Shown: positions 7,856 to 15,731 of the stretch, in pieces | How positions within the stretch are numbered: position 1 is the first letter of the stretch | Layout: the number at the start of each line of letters is the position of its first letter | Assembly (NCBI GenBank): GCA_036394995.1 | Contig: DASWED010000054.1 | Coordinates: 1 to 64,000, forward strand | DNA length: 64,000 nt | Direction of reading: 5' to 3' | From: DASWED01 sp036394995 | Lineage (GTDB): Bacteria > Actinomycetota > UBA4738 > JACQTL01 | Position numbers and translations under genes: made by a program | Notes under the pieces: generated by a model | What the model saw: only the letters and a program-made list of their open reading frames with translations | What the model was told of the DNA's origin: nothing | Databases searched by the model: none

Positions 7856-8473
7856 CTACGGAGACAGCGCGATCCCCAGGGTGTCGGCGCCCGCGAACCT
7901 CGGCACGCCCTGCTGGTAGAACACGTCGAACTCGACGAGCGTGAACCCGGCCTCGCTCAGCAGGTCGATGATCGGCCGGGTCAGGTGGCACCCGCCGGCG
8001 AGCCGCTTCTGCATCGGTTCGAGACGCCGTTGCCACCGGCGCACCCGCTCGTCCGGAGCGAGCCCGTGCTCGACGAAGTGCAGGGTGCCGCCCGGCTCGA
8101 GGACCCTGCGGACCTCGCCGAGGGCGGCGGCGACATCGGGGATCGTGCAGAGCGTCCAGCTGGTCACTGCGGCGTCGAAGCTGTCGTCGTCGAACGGCAG
8201 CGACTGCCCGTCCAGACCGGATCGCTCCACCGGGACCGATGCCGCCTCCACGCGCTTGGCGGCCAGCATCCAGGCGAGGTCGGAGGGCTCGACCGCCGCA
8301 ACCTCGGTGACGGTCGCCGGATAGAAGGGGACGTTGAGGCCCGATCCGAAGCCGATCTCCACGACGCGTCCGGCGAGGCCCGCGCAGACCCGGCGGCGCA
8401 GCGTTTCGAGCTTCTTCGATCCGCATCCGACGTCGACGATCCGCGGGAGGAACCGCTCTCGGTAGAGGCCCAT
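7856..8473 (-). CDS. Class I SAM-dependent methyltransferase
   Basis: A 205-residue Rossmann-fold methyltransferase. Motif I is VVEIGFGSGLNVPFY (about residues 37-51), followed by an acidic post-I region (VEPSDLAW), motif II SFDAAVTSWTLCTI and motif III VLEPGGTLHFVEHG. The length and the C-terminal RWQRRLEPMQKRLAGGCHLTR resemble the METTL7/UbiE-like group seen in actinobacteria. The acceptor substrate is unknown. It starts at ATG 8473, divergent from nothing obvious and downstream of two small minus-strand genes. Confidence 0.85.
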   Translation of the reverse strand: MGLYRERFLPRIVDVGCGSKKLETLRRRVCAGLAGRVVEIGFGSGLNVPFYPATVTEVAAVEPSDLAWMLAAKRVEAASVPVERSGLDGQSLPFDDDSFDAAVTSWTLCTIPDVAAALGEVRRVLEPGGTLHFVEHGLAPDERVRRWQRRLEPMQKRLAGGCHLTRPIIDLLSEAGFTLVEFDVFYQQGVPRFAGADTLGIALSP

Positions 8474-8522
8474 GACCGCGCCTCGAGCCTCTCGGTGTCA
8501 GCTGGGCGCCGGGGACCGACGG

Positions 8523-8735
8523 TCAGCCCGAGGGACTGGCCTGCTCGGTGTCCACGGGCTCGGCGTCGGCGTACCCGTCGAAGTCGTCGTCCGGCCGGAT
8601 CGGCTCCTCGATGGGCGGGAGCCCGGCCGCTCGCCGCTCGCGGCGGTCGTTGCGCGCGACCCGGCGCGCATCTCGGGCCGCGGCTTTCCTCGCCTTGACG
8701 TCCCGTCGTTGGCGCTTCCCGAACGTCTCTGGCAT
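8523..8735 (-). CDS. Small highly charged protein, unknown
   Basis: A 70-residue protein with a strongly basic N-terminal half (KRQRRDVKARKAAARDARR) and an acidic C-terminal half (RPDDDFDGYADAEP). It has a very good ribosome site, GAGGAGGT, 6 nt before ATG 8735, which is why I accept it and reject the longer frame to 8876. It has no membrane segment or Cys. The basic half could bind nucleic acid, but that is only inference. No family recognised. Confidence 0.65.
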   Translation of the reverse strand: MPETFGKRQRRDVKARKAAARDARRVARNDRRERRAAGLPPIEEPIRPDDDFDGYADAEPVDTEQASPSG

Positions 8736-8766
8736 GTCAGTACCTCCTCGAAACGGCGTCGCTCCG

Positions 8767-8952
8767 TCAGTCTCGCGGGACCGGCCGGCGGCGGGATGGC
8801 GCCGTATGAACCCAGCACGTGGGCGACTCGTTGTACACGGACAGGACCGTGCTGCAACTCGGATGCTCACAGGCACGCCCCTTGGGCCACCGCGCCGGAG
8901 CTCGCCGCGATGACTGGGGTCCGTAATCGATCCCTTGCGACGTCTTCGTCAT
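8767..8952 (-). CDS. Small CxxxxCx16C...H protein, putative zinc-binding
   Basis: A 61-residue protein whose core reads RACEHPSCSTVLSVYNESP followed by TCWVH. The Cys-x4-Cys ... Cys-x2-His spacing suggests a small zinc finger, and the block resembles short conserved actinobacterial proteins with GCxTVLSxYN and a CxxH end. GGGAG lies about 8 nt before ATG 8952. It precedes the 70-residue gene on the same strand by about 30 nt, so they may be co-transcribed. Function unknown. Confidence 0.6.
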   Translation of the reverse strand: MTKTSQGIDYGPQSSRRAPARWPKGRACEHPSCSTVLSVYNESPTCWVHTAPSRRRPVPRD

Positions 8953-9147
8953 TCCGATGGCTCCCGTCTGGGCGTGTTGCCAAACAGGGATCGTGGGGAG
9001 CCGGAGCGACGAGGTGGGGCCTCCACCTGCAACAGCTCGGCACGGACCCTACAAGGCCTTCAGAGCTGCCAGCATACTAGGTCGCCCCCACCCGCGGACG
9101 TAGCCAGGGGGGCCCGAGGCTCACCCGGACGCCGAGCGTGCGTCCTC

Positions 9148-9753
9148 TCACGGGCTGTCGCTTCCCTTGAGCTGACGCATCATCGGGTGGGCCGCCAGCA
9201 CCGCCTCCGCCACCTCGACGATCTTCCGGCTGTTCCGCCGGGCCTCCTGGCGGAGCATCTCGAAGGCCTCGCGCTCGTCGATCGAGTGACGCTCCATCAG
9301 GATGCCCTTGGCCCGCTCGAGGAGCGCGCGGCGGCCGAACGCCCCCTCCAGGTTGTGGTACTCGGCGAAGCGCCGCAGGACGATGTCCATGGAGCTCTGG
9401 AGCTGCGCCGGGTCGCCCTCGTGCGTGAGGTAGGCGAAGATCCCGCGCCGGGCGGCCTCGTTGATGAACGTCCGGTCCTGGACGGCGAGCACCGCGATGA
9501 TCGGGCAGGCCGCCTCCCGGACGATGCGGTCGATCATCCCGAGCGAGTGCTCCGAGCTCTCGCCGACGATCACCACCGCCACGTCGGGCTTCAGGCGTGC
9601 GGTGGCGGGTCCCACGTCCGAGAGGCCGGACTCGTGGGCGATGACGTCGTGCCCCAAGGCGACCACGGTCTGGGTGACCTCGCGCAGGCGCGGGCCCTCG
9701 CCGTCGGCGATCAGGACGCGCAGCGCGCCATCGTCCTCCATCCGCGTGCCCAC
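9148..9753 (-). CDS. ANTAR-domain response regulator
   Basis: A 201-residue protein. The N-terminal half is a receiver-like domain (residues about 10-125, RVLIADGEGPRLREV start). The usual phosphoacceptor Asp appears to be lost, since the strand after KPD reads VAVVIVGES. The C-terminal half is an ANTAR RNA-binding antiterminator domain with RALLERAKGILMERHSIDE and EAFEMLRQEARR. ANTAR proteins bind paired hairpins in nascent RNA and prevent termination. The start is GTG 9753, with TACTGT ending 7 nt upstream, so the transcript is probably leaderless. Its RNA targets are not evident in this window. Confidence 0.85.
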   Translation of the reverse strand: MGTRMEDDGALRVLIADGEGPRLREVTQTVVALGHDVIAHESGLSDVGPATARLKPDVAVVIVGESSEHSLGMIDRIVREAACPIIAVLAVQDRTFINEAARRGIFAYLTHEGDPAQLQSSMDIVLRRFAEYHNLEGAFGRRALLERAKGILMERHSIDEREAFEMLRQEARRNSRKIVEVAEAVLAAHPMMRQLKGSDSP

Positions 9754-9760
9754 AGTTCGG

Positions 9761-9766
9761 ACAGTA
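9761..9766 (-). promoter_or_regulatory. -10 hexamer TACTGT, leaderless promoter of ANTAR gene
   Basis: Read on the minus strand, TACTGT ends 7 nt before the GTG start at 9753, placing the transcription start at or next to the start codon. Confidence 0.5.
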
Positions 9767-9926
9767 CCAACCCGGTCTTTCCCAGGTCACATTGACCGGG
9801 TCGATCACCGGGGCGTAGCCTTGGTTCCTGGCCCAGAGGGCCGCCAGGCTCCGCCCTCCACCTTCGACCCCATTCCCCGGTCGTCACGAGTCGCCGCCCA
9901 CGTCGCGGTCGAGATCGGGGAACACG

Positions 9927-10268
9927 ATGAACTGGCTGCTCGAAGAGGCCATCAACCAGACCAGGTTCCGGGCCGTCAACGAGTCCATCGAGACCACCAC
10001 GGACGCCCTCGGGGCCCACGGCACCTGGGACGTCTATGTCTGCGAGTGCGGCGACGGTGAGTGCCACGCGCCGATCCGGCTGACCCGAGACGAATACGAG
10101 GCGGTCCGCCGCGAGTCCACGCACTTCGCCATCGCCATCGACCACGAGAACCCGGAGATCGACCGCTTGGTCTCGGAGCACGCCCGTTACGCCGTGGTCC
10201 AGAAGACCCTCGCCGCGGCTGTGAGGGTCGCCCGCGAGACGGACCTCCGCCTCCTCACCGGTCCCTGA
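9927..10268 (+). CDS. Conserved-looking hypothetical protein with CxCGxxxC cluster
   Basis: A 113-residue soluble protein. Its centre reads WDVYVCECGDGECHAPIRLT, a compact Cys/His cluster (C-x-C-x4-C-H) that could hold a metal. Downstream are YEAVRRESTHFAIAIDHENP and a helical C-terminus. GGGGAAC precedes ATG 9927. I do not assign it to a named family. It is divergent from the ANTAR regulator and upstream of a LuxR-type regulator, so a regulatory or sensory role is possible but not shown. Confidence 0.7.
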   Translation: MNWLLEEAINQTRFRAVNESIETTTDALGAHGTWDVYVCECGDGECHAPIRLTRDEYEAVRRESTHFAIAIDHENPEIDRLVSEHARYAVVQKTLAAAVRVARETDLRLLTGP

Positions 10269-10396
10269 CGACCGGACCCACATTCCGGCCCACCGGCTTC
10301 GGCGCCGATTCGCCCGACGTCGCTTCCGACCCGCGAGGCCACTGGCGTGCTGGGCCGGGGCAGCGGCCACGCGCGAAGTGGGATGATTGACTCCGG

Positions 10397-12034
10397 ATGA
10401 CGCGCGGGGGACCGGTTGCGATGGACGTCGGGCGGGAGGCGCTGGGGGCCGGGCGGTGGGAGGAGGCCCGGGACGCGTTCGACTCGGCCGGCACGGATCC
10501 CGAGGCGCTCGAAGGGCTCGGGGAGGCGCTGTGGTGGCTGTCCGACACGGACGGCGCGATCCGGGCGTGGGAGCGGGCCTACGTGGCGAGCCGCCGCGCC
10601 GGCGGTTCCGCCCGTGCCGCCCACACCGCCCTCCTGCTCTCCCGGGAGTACTCGGACGCGCTGGGGAACGACGCCGCCGCGGCGGGGTGGCTGGCCCGGG
10701 CCCGCGATCTCCTCGAACGCGACCCCGACCCGGTCCAGGTGGGATGGATGGCCCTCGTCGACTGCGAACGCTCGATCGATCCTGTCCGCGCGCTCTCGTT
10801 CGCCGAGGTGGCACTGAGCGTCGCCAGGAGCGCGGGCGACCCCGACCTGGAGCTTGCCGCGCTCGGCCATTCCGGCCTCGCGGAGATCGCGCTCGGGCGC
10901 ATCGAGGACGGGATGACGCACTTCGACGAGGCGATGGCGGCGGCGACGGCCGGCGAGGGAACGGATCTCCGCACGCTGGGCGACCTGTACTGCTCGATGG
11001 TGATGGCCGTGGAGGTGACCCTGGACGCGGCCCGGTTCGAACAGTGGTCGGAGGTCGTGATGGGGTTCATGCAGCGGACGCGCCATCCGGCCCTGCTGAC
11101 GTTCTGCGGGACCTGCTGCGCCGAGGTGCTGCGGGCGAGCGGCCAGTGGGACGAGGTGGAGGGGTGGCTGACCCGGACGCTCCGGGCCCTCCAGAAGACG
11201 GGGCAGCGGGCCCGGTGCGTCCACCCGGCCACGCGCCTGGCCCAGCTGCGGGTCTCGCAGGGGCGGCTGGAGGAGGCCGAACAGCTGCTCGGCGGATACG
11301 AGGACCTTCCCGAGGCTGTCGTGCCGATGGTGGCCCTGTCCATGGCGCGCGGCCAGACGGCGCTGGCGGCCGCCCGGCTCCACCGGCGACTGAACGACAT
11401 CGGGCGGGACCACCTCCTGGCCGTCCCCCTCCTGGCTCTGCTGGTCGAGGTACAGCTGGCGCAGCCGGACCAGGCGGGCGCTCGCGAGACGGCCGAGCAG
11501 CTGGGCGCCGTCGCACACGCCGCCGGCTCGGACCGGGCCCGGGCGGAGGCCGACCTGGCCGCCGGCATGGTTGGTGCCGCCGAGGGCGATGGCCGGGCCG
11601 CGGACTCCCTGGAGCGGGCCCTGGCCTCGTTCGTCCGGCTGCGGATGCCGCACGCCGCCGCCCGTGCCCATCTCGCCTTGGCCAGGGCCCTCGACGGCGA
11701 CCGTTCGATCGAGGAGGCGCGCCTGGCGCTCCGGGCGTTCGAGGAGATCGGCGCCACCCGGGACGCCGACTCGGCGGCCGCGCTCCTTCGCTCGCTCGGT
11801 GTGGCCGGGCGAACCGGGCCGAAGCGGCTCGGCGAGCTCAGCAAGCGGGAGGTGGAGGTGCTCCGGCTCCTCGGCGAGGGGCTGACGAACGCCGAGATCG
11901 CCGCGCGCCTGTACATCAGCACGAAGACCGTGGCCACGCACGTGGGCAACATCTTCGCCAAGCTCGGCATCAGGAACCGGACCGAGGCGGCTGCGCTGTC
12001 CCGCCAGCACCTCCAGGAAGACATCACCGCCTGA
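10397..12034 (+). CDS. LuxR-family regulator with N-terminal TPR-like helical repeats
   Basis: A 545-residue protein. Residues about 10-460 are Ala/Leu-rich helical hairpins of TPR type (for example AREALGAGRWEEARDAF-like units). Residues about 478-540 are a LuxR/GerE helix-turn-helix: LSKREVEVLRLLGEGLTNAEI then STKTVATHVGNIFAKLGI. There is no N-terminal ATPase, so it is a short relative of the LAL/MalT class lacking the NTPase. ATG 10397 or 10421 could start it. The lone position suggests it acts on unlinked or neighbouring genes; the signal is unknown. Confidence 0.85.
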   Translation: MTRGGPVAMDVGREALGAGRWEEARDAFDSAGTDPEALEGLGEALWWLSDTDGAIRAWERAYVASRRAGGSARAAHTALLLSREYSDALGNDAAAAGWLARARDLLERDPDPVQVGWMALVDCERSIDPVRALSFAEVALSVARSAGDPDLELAALGHSGLAEIALGRIEDGMTHFDEAMAAATAGEGTDLRTLGDLYCSMVMAVEVTLDAARFEQWSEVVMGFMQRTRHPALLTFCGTCCAEVLRASGQWDEVEGWLTRTLRALQKTGQRARCVHPATRLAQLRVSQGRLEEAEQLLGGYEDLPEAVVPMVALSMARGQTALAAARLHRRLNDIGRDHLLAVPLLALLVEVQLAQPDQAGARETAEQLGAVAHAAGSDRARAEADLAAGMVGAAEGDGRAADSLERALASFVRLRMPHAAARAHLALARALDGDRSIEEARLALRAFEEIGATRDADSAAALLRSLGVAGRTGPKRLGELSKREVEVLRLLGEGLTNAEIAARLYISTKTVATHVGNIFAKLGIRNRTEAAALSRQHLQEDITA

Positions 12035-12126
12035 CGCCCGCCGGTCCGGGAAATCGGTAATCCTTCCGATCCTTCCGAAGCTCCCGCCTGCCACGCTCCG
12101 GTTCGAGGCGAAAGGAGGGAGGGGAC

Positions 12127-12710
12127 ATGGCGAAGACACGGGTGCATGGCGCGAACGTCGCGGTCCCACAGCGGACCCGGTGGCACAACCCGGTCCTGCG
12201 GTTCGAGGGTGACTGCCAGGCCCCGCCGGAGGCCGTGTACGACCTGCTGGCGGACCTGCAGAGCCACATGGAGTGGGCGGGGAACCGGCAACTCGAGACC
12301 ACCCGACTTCTGTCGATGGAGGCGCCGCCCGGTCCGGCCGTGGTGGGGACGGAATTCCGCTCGACCGGTCCGACGGGAAGGTGGCCCGGTTCTCGGACCG
12401 ATCTGTGGTCACCGAGGCCACCCGTCCGGAGGTGTTCGAGTTCGTGACGGAGAGCCACCGGGCGGGCAAGCCGGGGGCCCGCCCCTGGGACCTCACCGCG
12501 GTGCACCGGTACGAGATCGAACCGACGGCCGCGGGCTGCCGCGTGAGGTACACGGAGGACCTCACCAGGTTCGTCGGGGCACCCGCGCTGTTCACGACGC
12601 CGGGCGTCAACCGGCTGGTGTTCCGGATCGCGGCGAAGTACATGCGCCGCGGGTTCGACGCGCTGCTGGCCCTCGCCGATGAGCACCCCGGGTCCGGCAC
12701 GCCCTCATAG
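12127..12710 (+). pseudogene. SRPBCC (polyketide-cyclase-like) protein with one-base frameshift
   Basis: The first frame encodes residues 1-80 of an SRPBCC protein (WHNPVLRFEGDCQAPPEAVY, then LLADLQSHMEWAGNRQL) up to GTEFRSTG. The family then continues in the next frame with SDGKVARFSDRSVVTEATRP and VFEFVTES through MRRGFDALLALADE to the stop at 12710. Insertion of one base after GGT near 12368 would restore a continuous protein of about 194 residues. This is either a single-base deletion that inactivates the gene or a sequencing error. The ribosome site GGAGGGAGGGGAC precedes ATG 12127. The stop codon TAG is part of the -10 box of the next gene. Confidence 0.8.
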
Positions 12711-12713
12711 AAT
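12708..12713 (+). promoter_or_regulatory. -10 hexamer TAGAAT, leaderless promoter of HTH-cyclase
   Basis: TAGAAT ends 8 nt before GTG 12722 and overlaps the stop codon of the upstream SRPBCC gene. Confidence 0.55.
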
Positions 12714-12721
12714 CGGGGTCC

Positions 12722-13942
12722 GTGGAACGGACGCTCTCGCCGGCCGAGCTCAGCGCCGAGACGGGCGCGCCCCTCGGGGACGTGGAGTGGCTGACTCGCA
12801 TCGGCATCCTCGAGCCCTCGACGCCGGGGGAGTACACGTACGGCGACGTGTTCCGGGTGAAGATGATCGAGTCACTGCTGGCGGCGGGGTTCACGCGGGA
12901 GCAGGTCGAGGCGGCGGTCGAGGGCGCCGGTCTGAACCTCCGGCACGTCGACCGCTACGTGTTCCGGGAGCCGGCCGAACGGTCCGGGCGGACGTTCGCG
13001 GAGTTCGCCTCCGGGCTCGGGCCGGACTCCGGACGGGTCCTCCCCGCCGTCTATCAGCTGTTCGGCCTGACGCCTCCGGATCCCGCGGCGCGTCTCCCCC
13101 GGGACGAGGAGGCCCTGCTCCGGGAGTTCGTCGAGGCGTGGAGCCCGGCCGGCGATGAGGACACCCCCCTCCGGGCCGCGCGGCTCGTGGGCGACGGGAC
13201 CCGGACGGCGACGTTCGGATGGGCCGACCTCCTGTACGAACAGATCGCCCGGCCCGCCCGCGAGCGATGGCTCCGCCGAGAGGTCGAGTCGTATCCGAAG
13301 GAGGCCACCGACGCCGTGGTGAACCTGTTCACGATGCTTCCGAGGCTCACCCGGTGGCTGATCCAGCGGCACATCGAGCAGGCCGTGACCTCGGGGATCG
13401 CCGACAACTTCGAGGAGGTGCTGGCGTCCCGAGGTCTCGGCCCCTCGCCCGAGCCGGCCGAACCCCCAGCGGTGCTGTTCGTCGACATCTCCGGGTTCAC
13501 GAACGTCACGGAGCAGCGCGGCGACGATGTCGCGGTGGGCATCGCCACGGCGCTCCAGCGCCGGGCCGAACAGGTCGCCGCCCGGCGCGGCGGCCGGATG
13601 GTGAAGCTCCTCGGCGACGGGGCGATGCTGCACTTCCGGGACGCCGGCCCGGCCGTTCACGCGGCCGTCGAGCTGGTGCGAACGCTGCGCGAGGACCTCG
13701 GGCTGCCGGCCCACGCGGGCATCCACGCCGGACGGGTCATCGAACGGGACCGCGACCTGTTCGGCAGCACGGTGAACCTGGCGTCGCGCGTGTCCGGCGT
13801 GGCGGGCCCGGGGGACGTCCTGGTCACCGAGGCGGTCGTCCGGCTGGCCGACCTGGACCCCGCGACCGTCGAGGAGGTCGACCCGGTGGCGCTGAAGGGC
13901 GTCGGCGACCCCGTCCGCCTGTTCCGCGTCAGACCCGAGTGA
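12722..13942 (+). CDS. Class III adenylate cyclase with N-terminal MerR-like HTH
   Basis: A 406-residue soluble protein. Residues 5-70 resemble a MerR-type winged helix (LSAETGAPLGDVEWLTRIGI, then YTYGDVFRVKMIESLLAAGF), about 85-240 form a helical middle domain, and 247-404 the cyclase domain. Catalytic positions are intact: metal Asp255 and Asp299, purine-selecting Lys295 and Asp345, Asn352 and Arg356. This predicts ATP to cAMP conversion. The HTH-like head suggests regulation by DNA or ligand binding, as proposed for related actinobacterial cyclases; that is inference. GTG start with a -10 box 8 nt upstream, so probably leaderless. Confidence 0.85.
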   Translation: MERTLSPAELSAETGAPLGDVEWLTRIGILEPSTPGEYTYGDVFRVKMIESLLAAGFTREQVEAAVEGAGLNLRHVDRYVFREPAERSGRTFAEFASGLGPDSGRVLPAVYQLFGLTPPDPAARLPRDEEALLREFVEAWSPAGDEDTPLRAARLVGDGTRTATFGWADLLYEQIARPARERWLRREVESYPKEATDAVVNLFTMLPRLTRWLIQRHIEQAVTSGIADNFEEVLASRGLGPSPEPAEPPAVLFVDISGFTNVTEQRGDDVAVGIATALQRRAEQVAARRGGRMVKLLGDGAMLHFRDAGPAVHAAVELVRTLREDLGLPAHAGIHAGRVIERDRDLFGSTVNLASRVSGVAGPGDVLVTEAVVRLADLDPATVEEVDPVALKGVGDPVRLFRVRPE

Positions 13943-13962
13943 ACCTGCATCGAGGAAGGAGC

Positions 13963-14157
13963 ATGACGATGGCCATCGAGCATCACCTCGCGCCGGAGGG
14001 GATGGCGCCGGGCAACGGGTACAGCCACGCCGTGGCGGGGACCGGCCGGCTGGTGGCGATCGCCGGGCAGGTGGCCATCACGCGAGCGATCGGACCTCGC
14101 CCGCCTCTCATCGATCTCACAGCGAACGGCCAGTCGACTCCCATCATTCGCTGGTGA
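13963..14157 (+). pseudogene. Truncated RidA (YjgF/UK114) family gene
   Basis: The first 38 residues match the RidA N-terminus: HHLAPEGMAPGNGYSHAVAG and LVAIAGQVA. The family normally continues for about 130 residues with the catalytic Arg near the C-terminus. Here homology ends after GQVAI and an unrelated 26-residue tail runs to a stop at 14157. A strong ribosome site (GAAGGAG) precedes ATG 13963, so the original gene was translated and probably co-transcribed with the cyclase upstream. Deletion joined it to the promoter region of the next gene. The imine-deaminase activity must be lost. Confidence 0.7.
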
Positions 14158-14211
14158 CATGTGCTCGGTGCCCGGATCCTCGGGCGAGGCCGACGAAAGT
14201 GGGGAGAGTCA

Positions 14212-14807
14212 GTGGGCATGTGGCGGCGGATGGCTCGGTGGCAGAGGTGGGTGGCCGGTGGCGTGGTCGCGCTGGTCGTCCTGGCGGTGGCGGGGCCGTT
14301 CGTGTACATCCACTTCATCGAGGGGAAGTCGGCTACCGCGTGAAGGAGCTGCTGTTCGGCCAGAGCAACGTGGCGGTGGGCCGGACCGGCCGGATCACCG
14401 GCACCATGACCGTGGACGGCGGTGCGATCACCGCCGGGACCTTCACCGTGGACACGACCTCGGTGTCGAGCGACGAGAGCCGGCGTGACGACCAGCTCGA
14501 CGGACGGATCATGGAGACGGCCACGTATCCCACCGCCACGTTCGAGTTCACCGAGCCGCTCTCCTTCGGCTCGGTGCCCACCGCCGGCACGGAGAAGTTC
14601 CGGGCAACCGGGGAGCTGACCCTGCACGGGGTGACCCGCAGCGTGACCTTCGACGTCACCGGGCGGTACATGGGTTCGGAGATCCAGGTGGCGGGGTCCA
14701 TCCCGGTCACGTTCGCCGAGTGGAGCATCCCGAACCCGAGCTTCGGGCCCGTGTCGACCGAGGACAACGGGACGGTCGAGTTCTCGCTGGTCTTCGAGCA
14801 CGCGTGA
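14212..14807 (+). pseudogene. YceI-family lipid-binding protein with internal deletion
   Basis: The first frame starts at GTG 14212 (or ATG 14218, site GGGGAGAG) and encodes a membrane anchor: RWVAGGVVALVVLAVAG, then YIHFIEGK. Immediately afterwards, at about 14330, another frame takes over with YRVKELLFGQSNVAVGRTG and continues as a typical YceI beta-barrel (TVDTTSVSSDESRRDDQL, ELTLHGVTRSVTFDV) to the stop at 14807. The expected linker and first barrel strand (a W-x-V-D-P-type start) are missing. The join is out of frame, so the deletion most likely inactivates it. YceI proteins bind isoprenoid lipids outside the membrane. Confidence 0.75.
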
Positions 14808-14816
14808 GACCCGGGA

Positions 14817-14849
14817 TCTCCCCGTACGCCGGCGCCCGGTTCGGGGAGA
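14817..14849 (+). terminator. Weak hairpin after the YceI gene
   Basis: TCTCCCC (14817-14823) pairs with GGGGAGA (14843-14849) around a 19-nt loop. There is no T tract, so termination is uncertain. Confidence 0.3.
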
Positions 14850-14945
14850 AGAGCGGCGAAGAGCTCCCGACCGACCCTGCCTTTACAAGCAGCGGCCGGT
14901 CCCCGTAGGCTCCGCCGCCGGGGGGACCGGCGCGAGCGGGAGGCC

Positions 14946-15725
14946 ATGGGAGCGAGCGATACCCCGGGCGGCGAGGAGCGGGAACCGGCGCCCGGGACGA
15001 TCGAACCCGAAGCGAAGGAACACGGAGCGATCGAACCCGGAGCGGCATCGGGTGGTTCGCCGCCCGGCCCGTCGCCGAAGTTCCAGCTCATCGTGGCGCT
15101 GCTCATCGTGGTGGCGTCCCTGTCGGGCGCGGGGGTGGCGTGGTCGGCGTCGGTGACGTCCACCCGGGCATCCGATCTGGACCAGATCGCCCAGCAGGAG
15201 TTCCTGGAGCGCGAGCGGATCCTCACCAGCGGGCGCTCGGACGTGGGCGAGGAGCTCCGCCGGGTGGGGACGTTCCAGCAGGAGCTCGAGGCCCAGCGGT
15301 TCTTCTCCCAGCAGGCCCAGGCGCTCGCCGACCGGTACCCGGCCCTGGCCGCCCAGCTGGCCGCGGAGGCCCAGGGGCAGGCTTCGCTGGCCCGCAACAC
15401 CGGGGCCCTGTTCTTCGCGACGTTCCCCCAGGTGACCCCCGACGGGACGGTCACCTACGACCGCGACCAGGCCCTCAACAACCTGCTCAGCCAGTACGTC
15501 GTGTACCAGCAGCTGCACCCCGAGGCCATCCAGGCCGACGCCGCCGAGGCCCACACGAAGGCCGGGCGGACGGTCGGGGTGGGCATCGTGCTGGTGGCCG
15601 CGCTGTTCTTCCTGACCCTGGCCCAGGTCGCCCGGAGGCGGAGCCGCCACGCGTTCTTCGTGGCCGGGACCGCCGTGCTGATCGCCGGGCTCGTGCTGTG
15701 GGCGGTGGTCGCCCTGGGGTCCTAG
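14946..15725 (+). CDS. Membrane protein with coiled coil, unknown (partner of the 738-residue protein)
   Basis: A 259-residue protein. Residues 1-40 are a Pro/Glu-rich cytosolic tail, about 42-65 a membrane segment, about 70-150 a Gln/Glu-rich helical region (EELRRVGTFQQELEAQRFFS), and two further membrane segments lie near 210-255. A TAGGCT -10 box at 14906-14911 and GGGAGGCC before the ATG support the start. The next gene follows after 6 nt and has the same plan (tail, TM, Gln-rich helices), so both probably form one membrane complex. No family recognised. Confidence 0.75.
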   Translation: MGASDTPGGEEREPAPGTIEPEAKEHGAIEPGAASGGSPPGPSPKFQLIVALLIVVASLSGAGVAWSASVTSTRASDLDQIAQQEFLERERILTSGRSDVGEELRRVGTFQQELEAQRFFSQQAQALADRYPALAAQLAAEAQGQASLARNTGALFFATFPQVTPDGTVTYDRDQALNNLLSQYVVYQQLHPEAIQADAAEAHTKAGRTVGVGIVLVAALFFLTLAQVARRRSRHAFFVAGTAVLIAGLVLWAVVALGS

Positions 15726-15731
15726 GCCGCC

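Noticed and set aside
10187..12700. 837-codon minus-strand frame
   Set aside because: Antisense to the LuxR/TPR regulator and Pro/Arg-rich without motifs.
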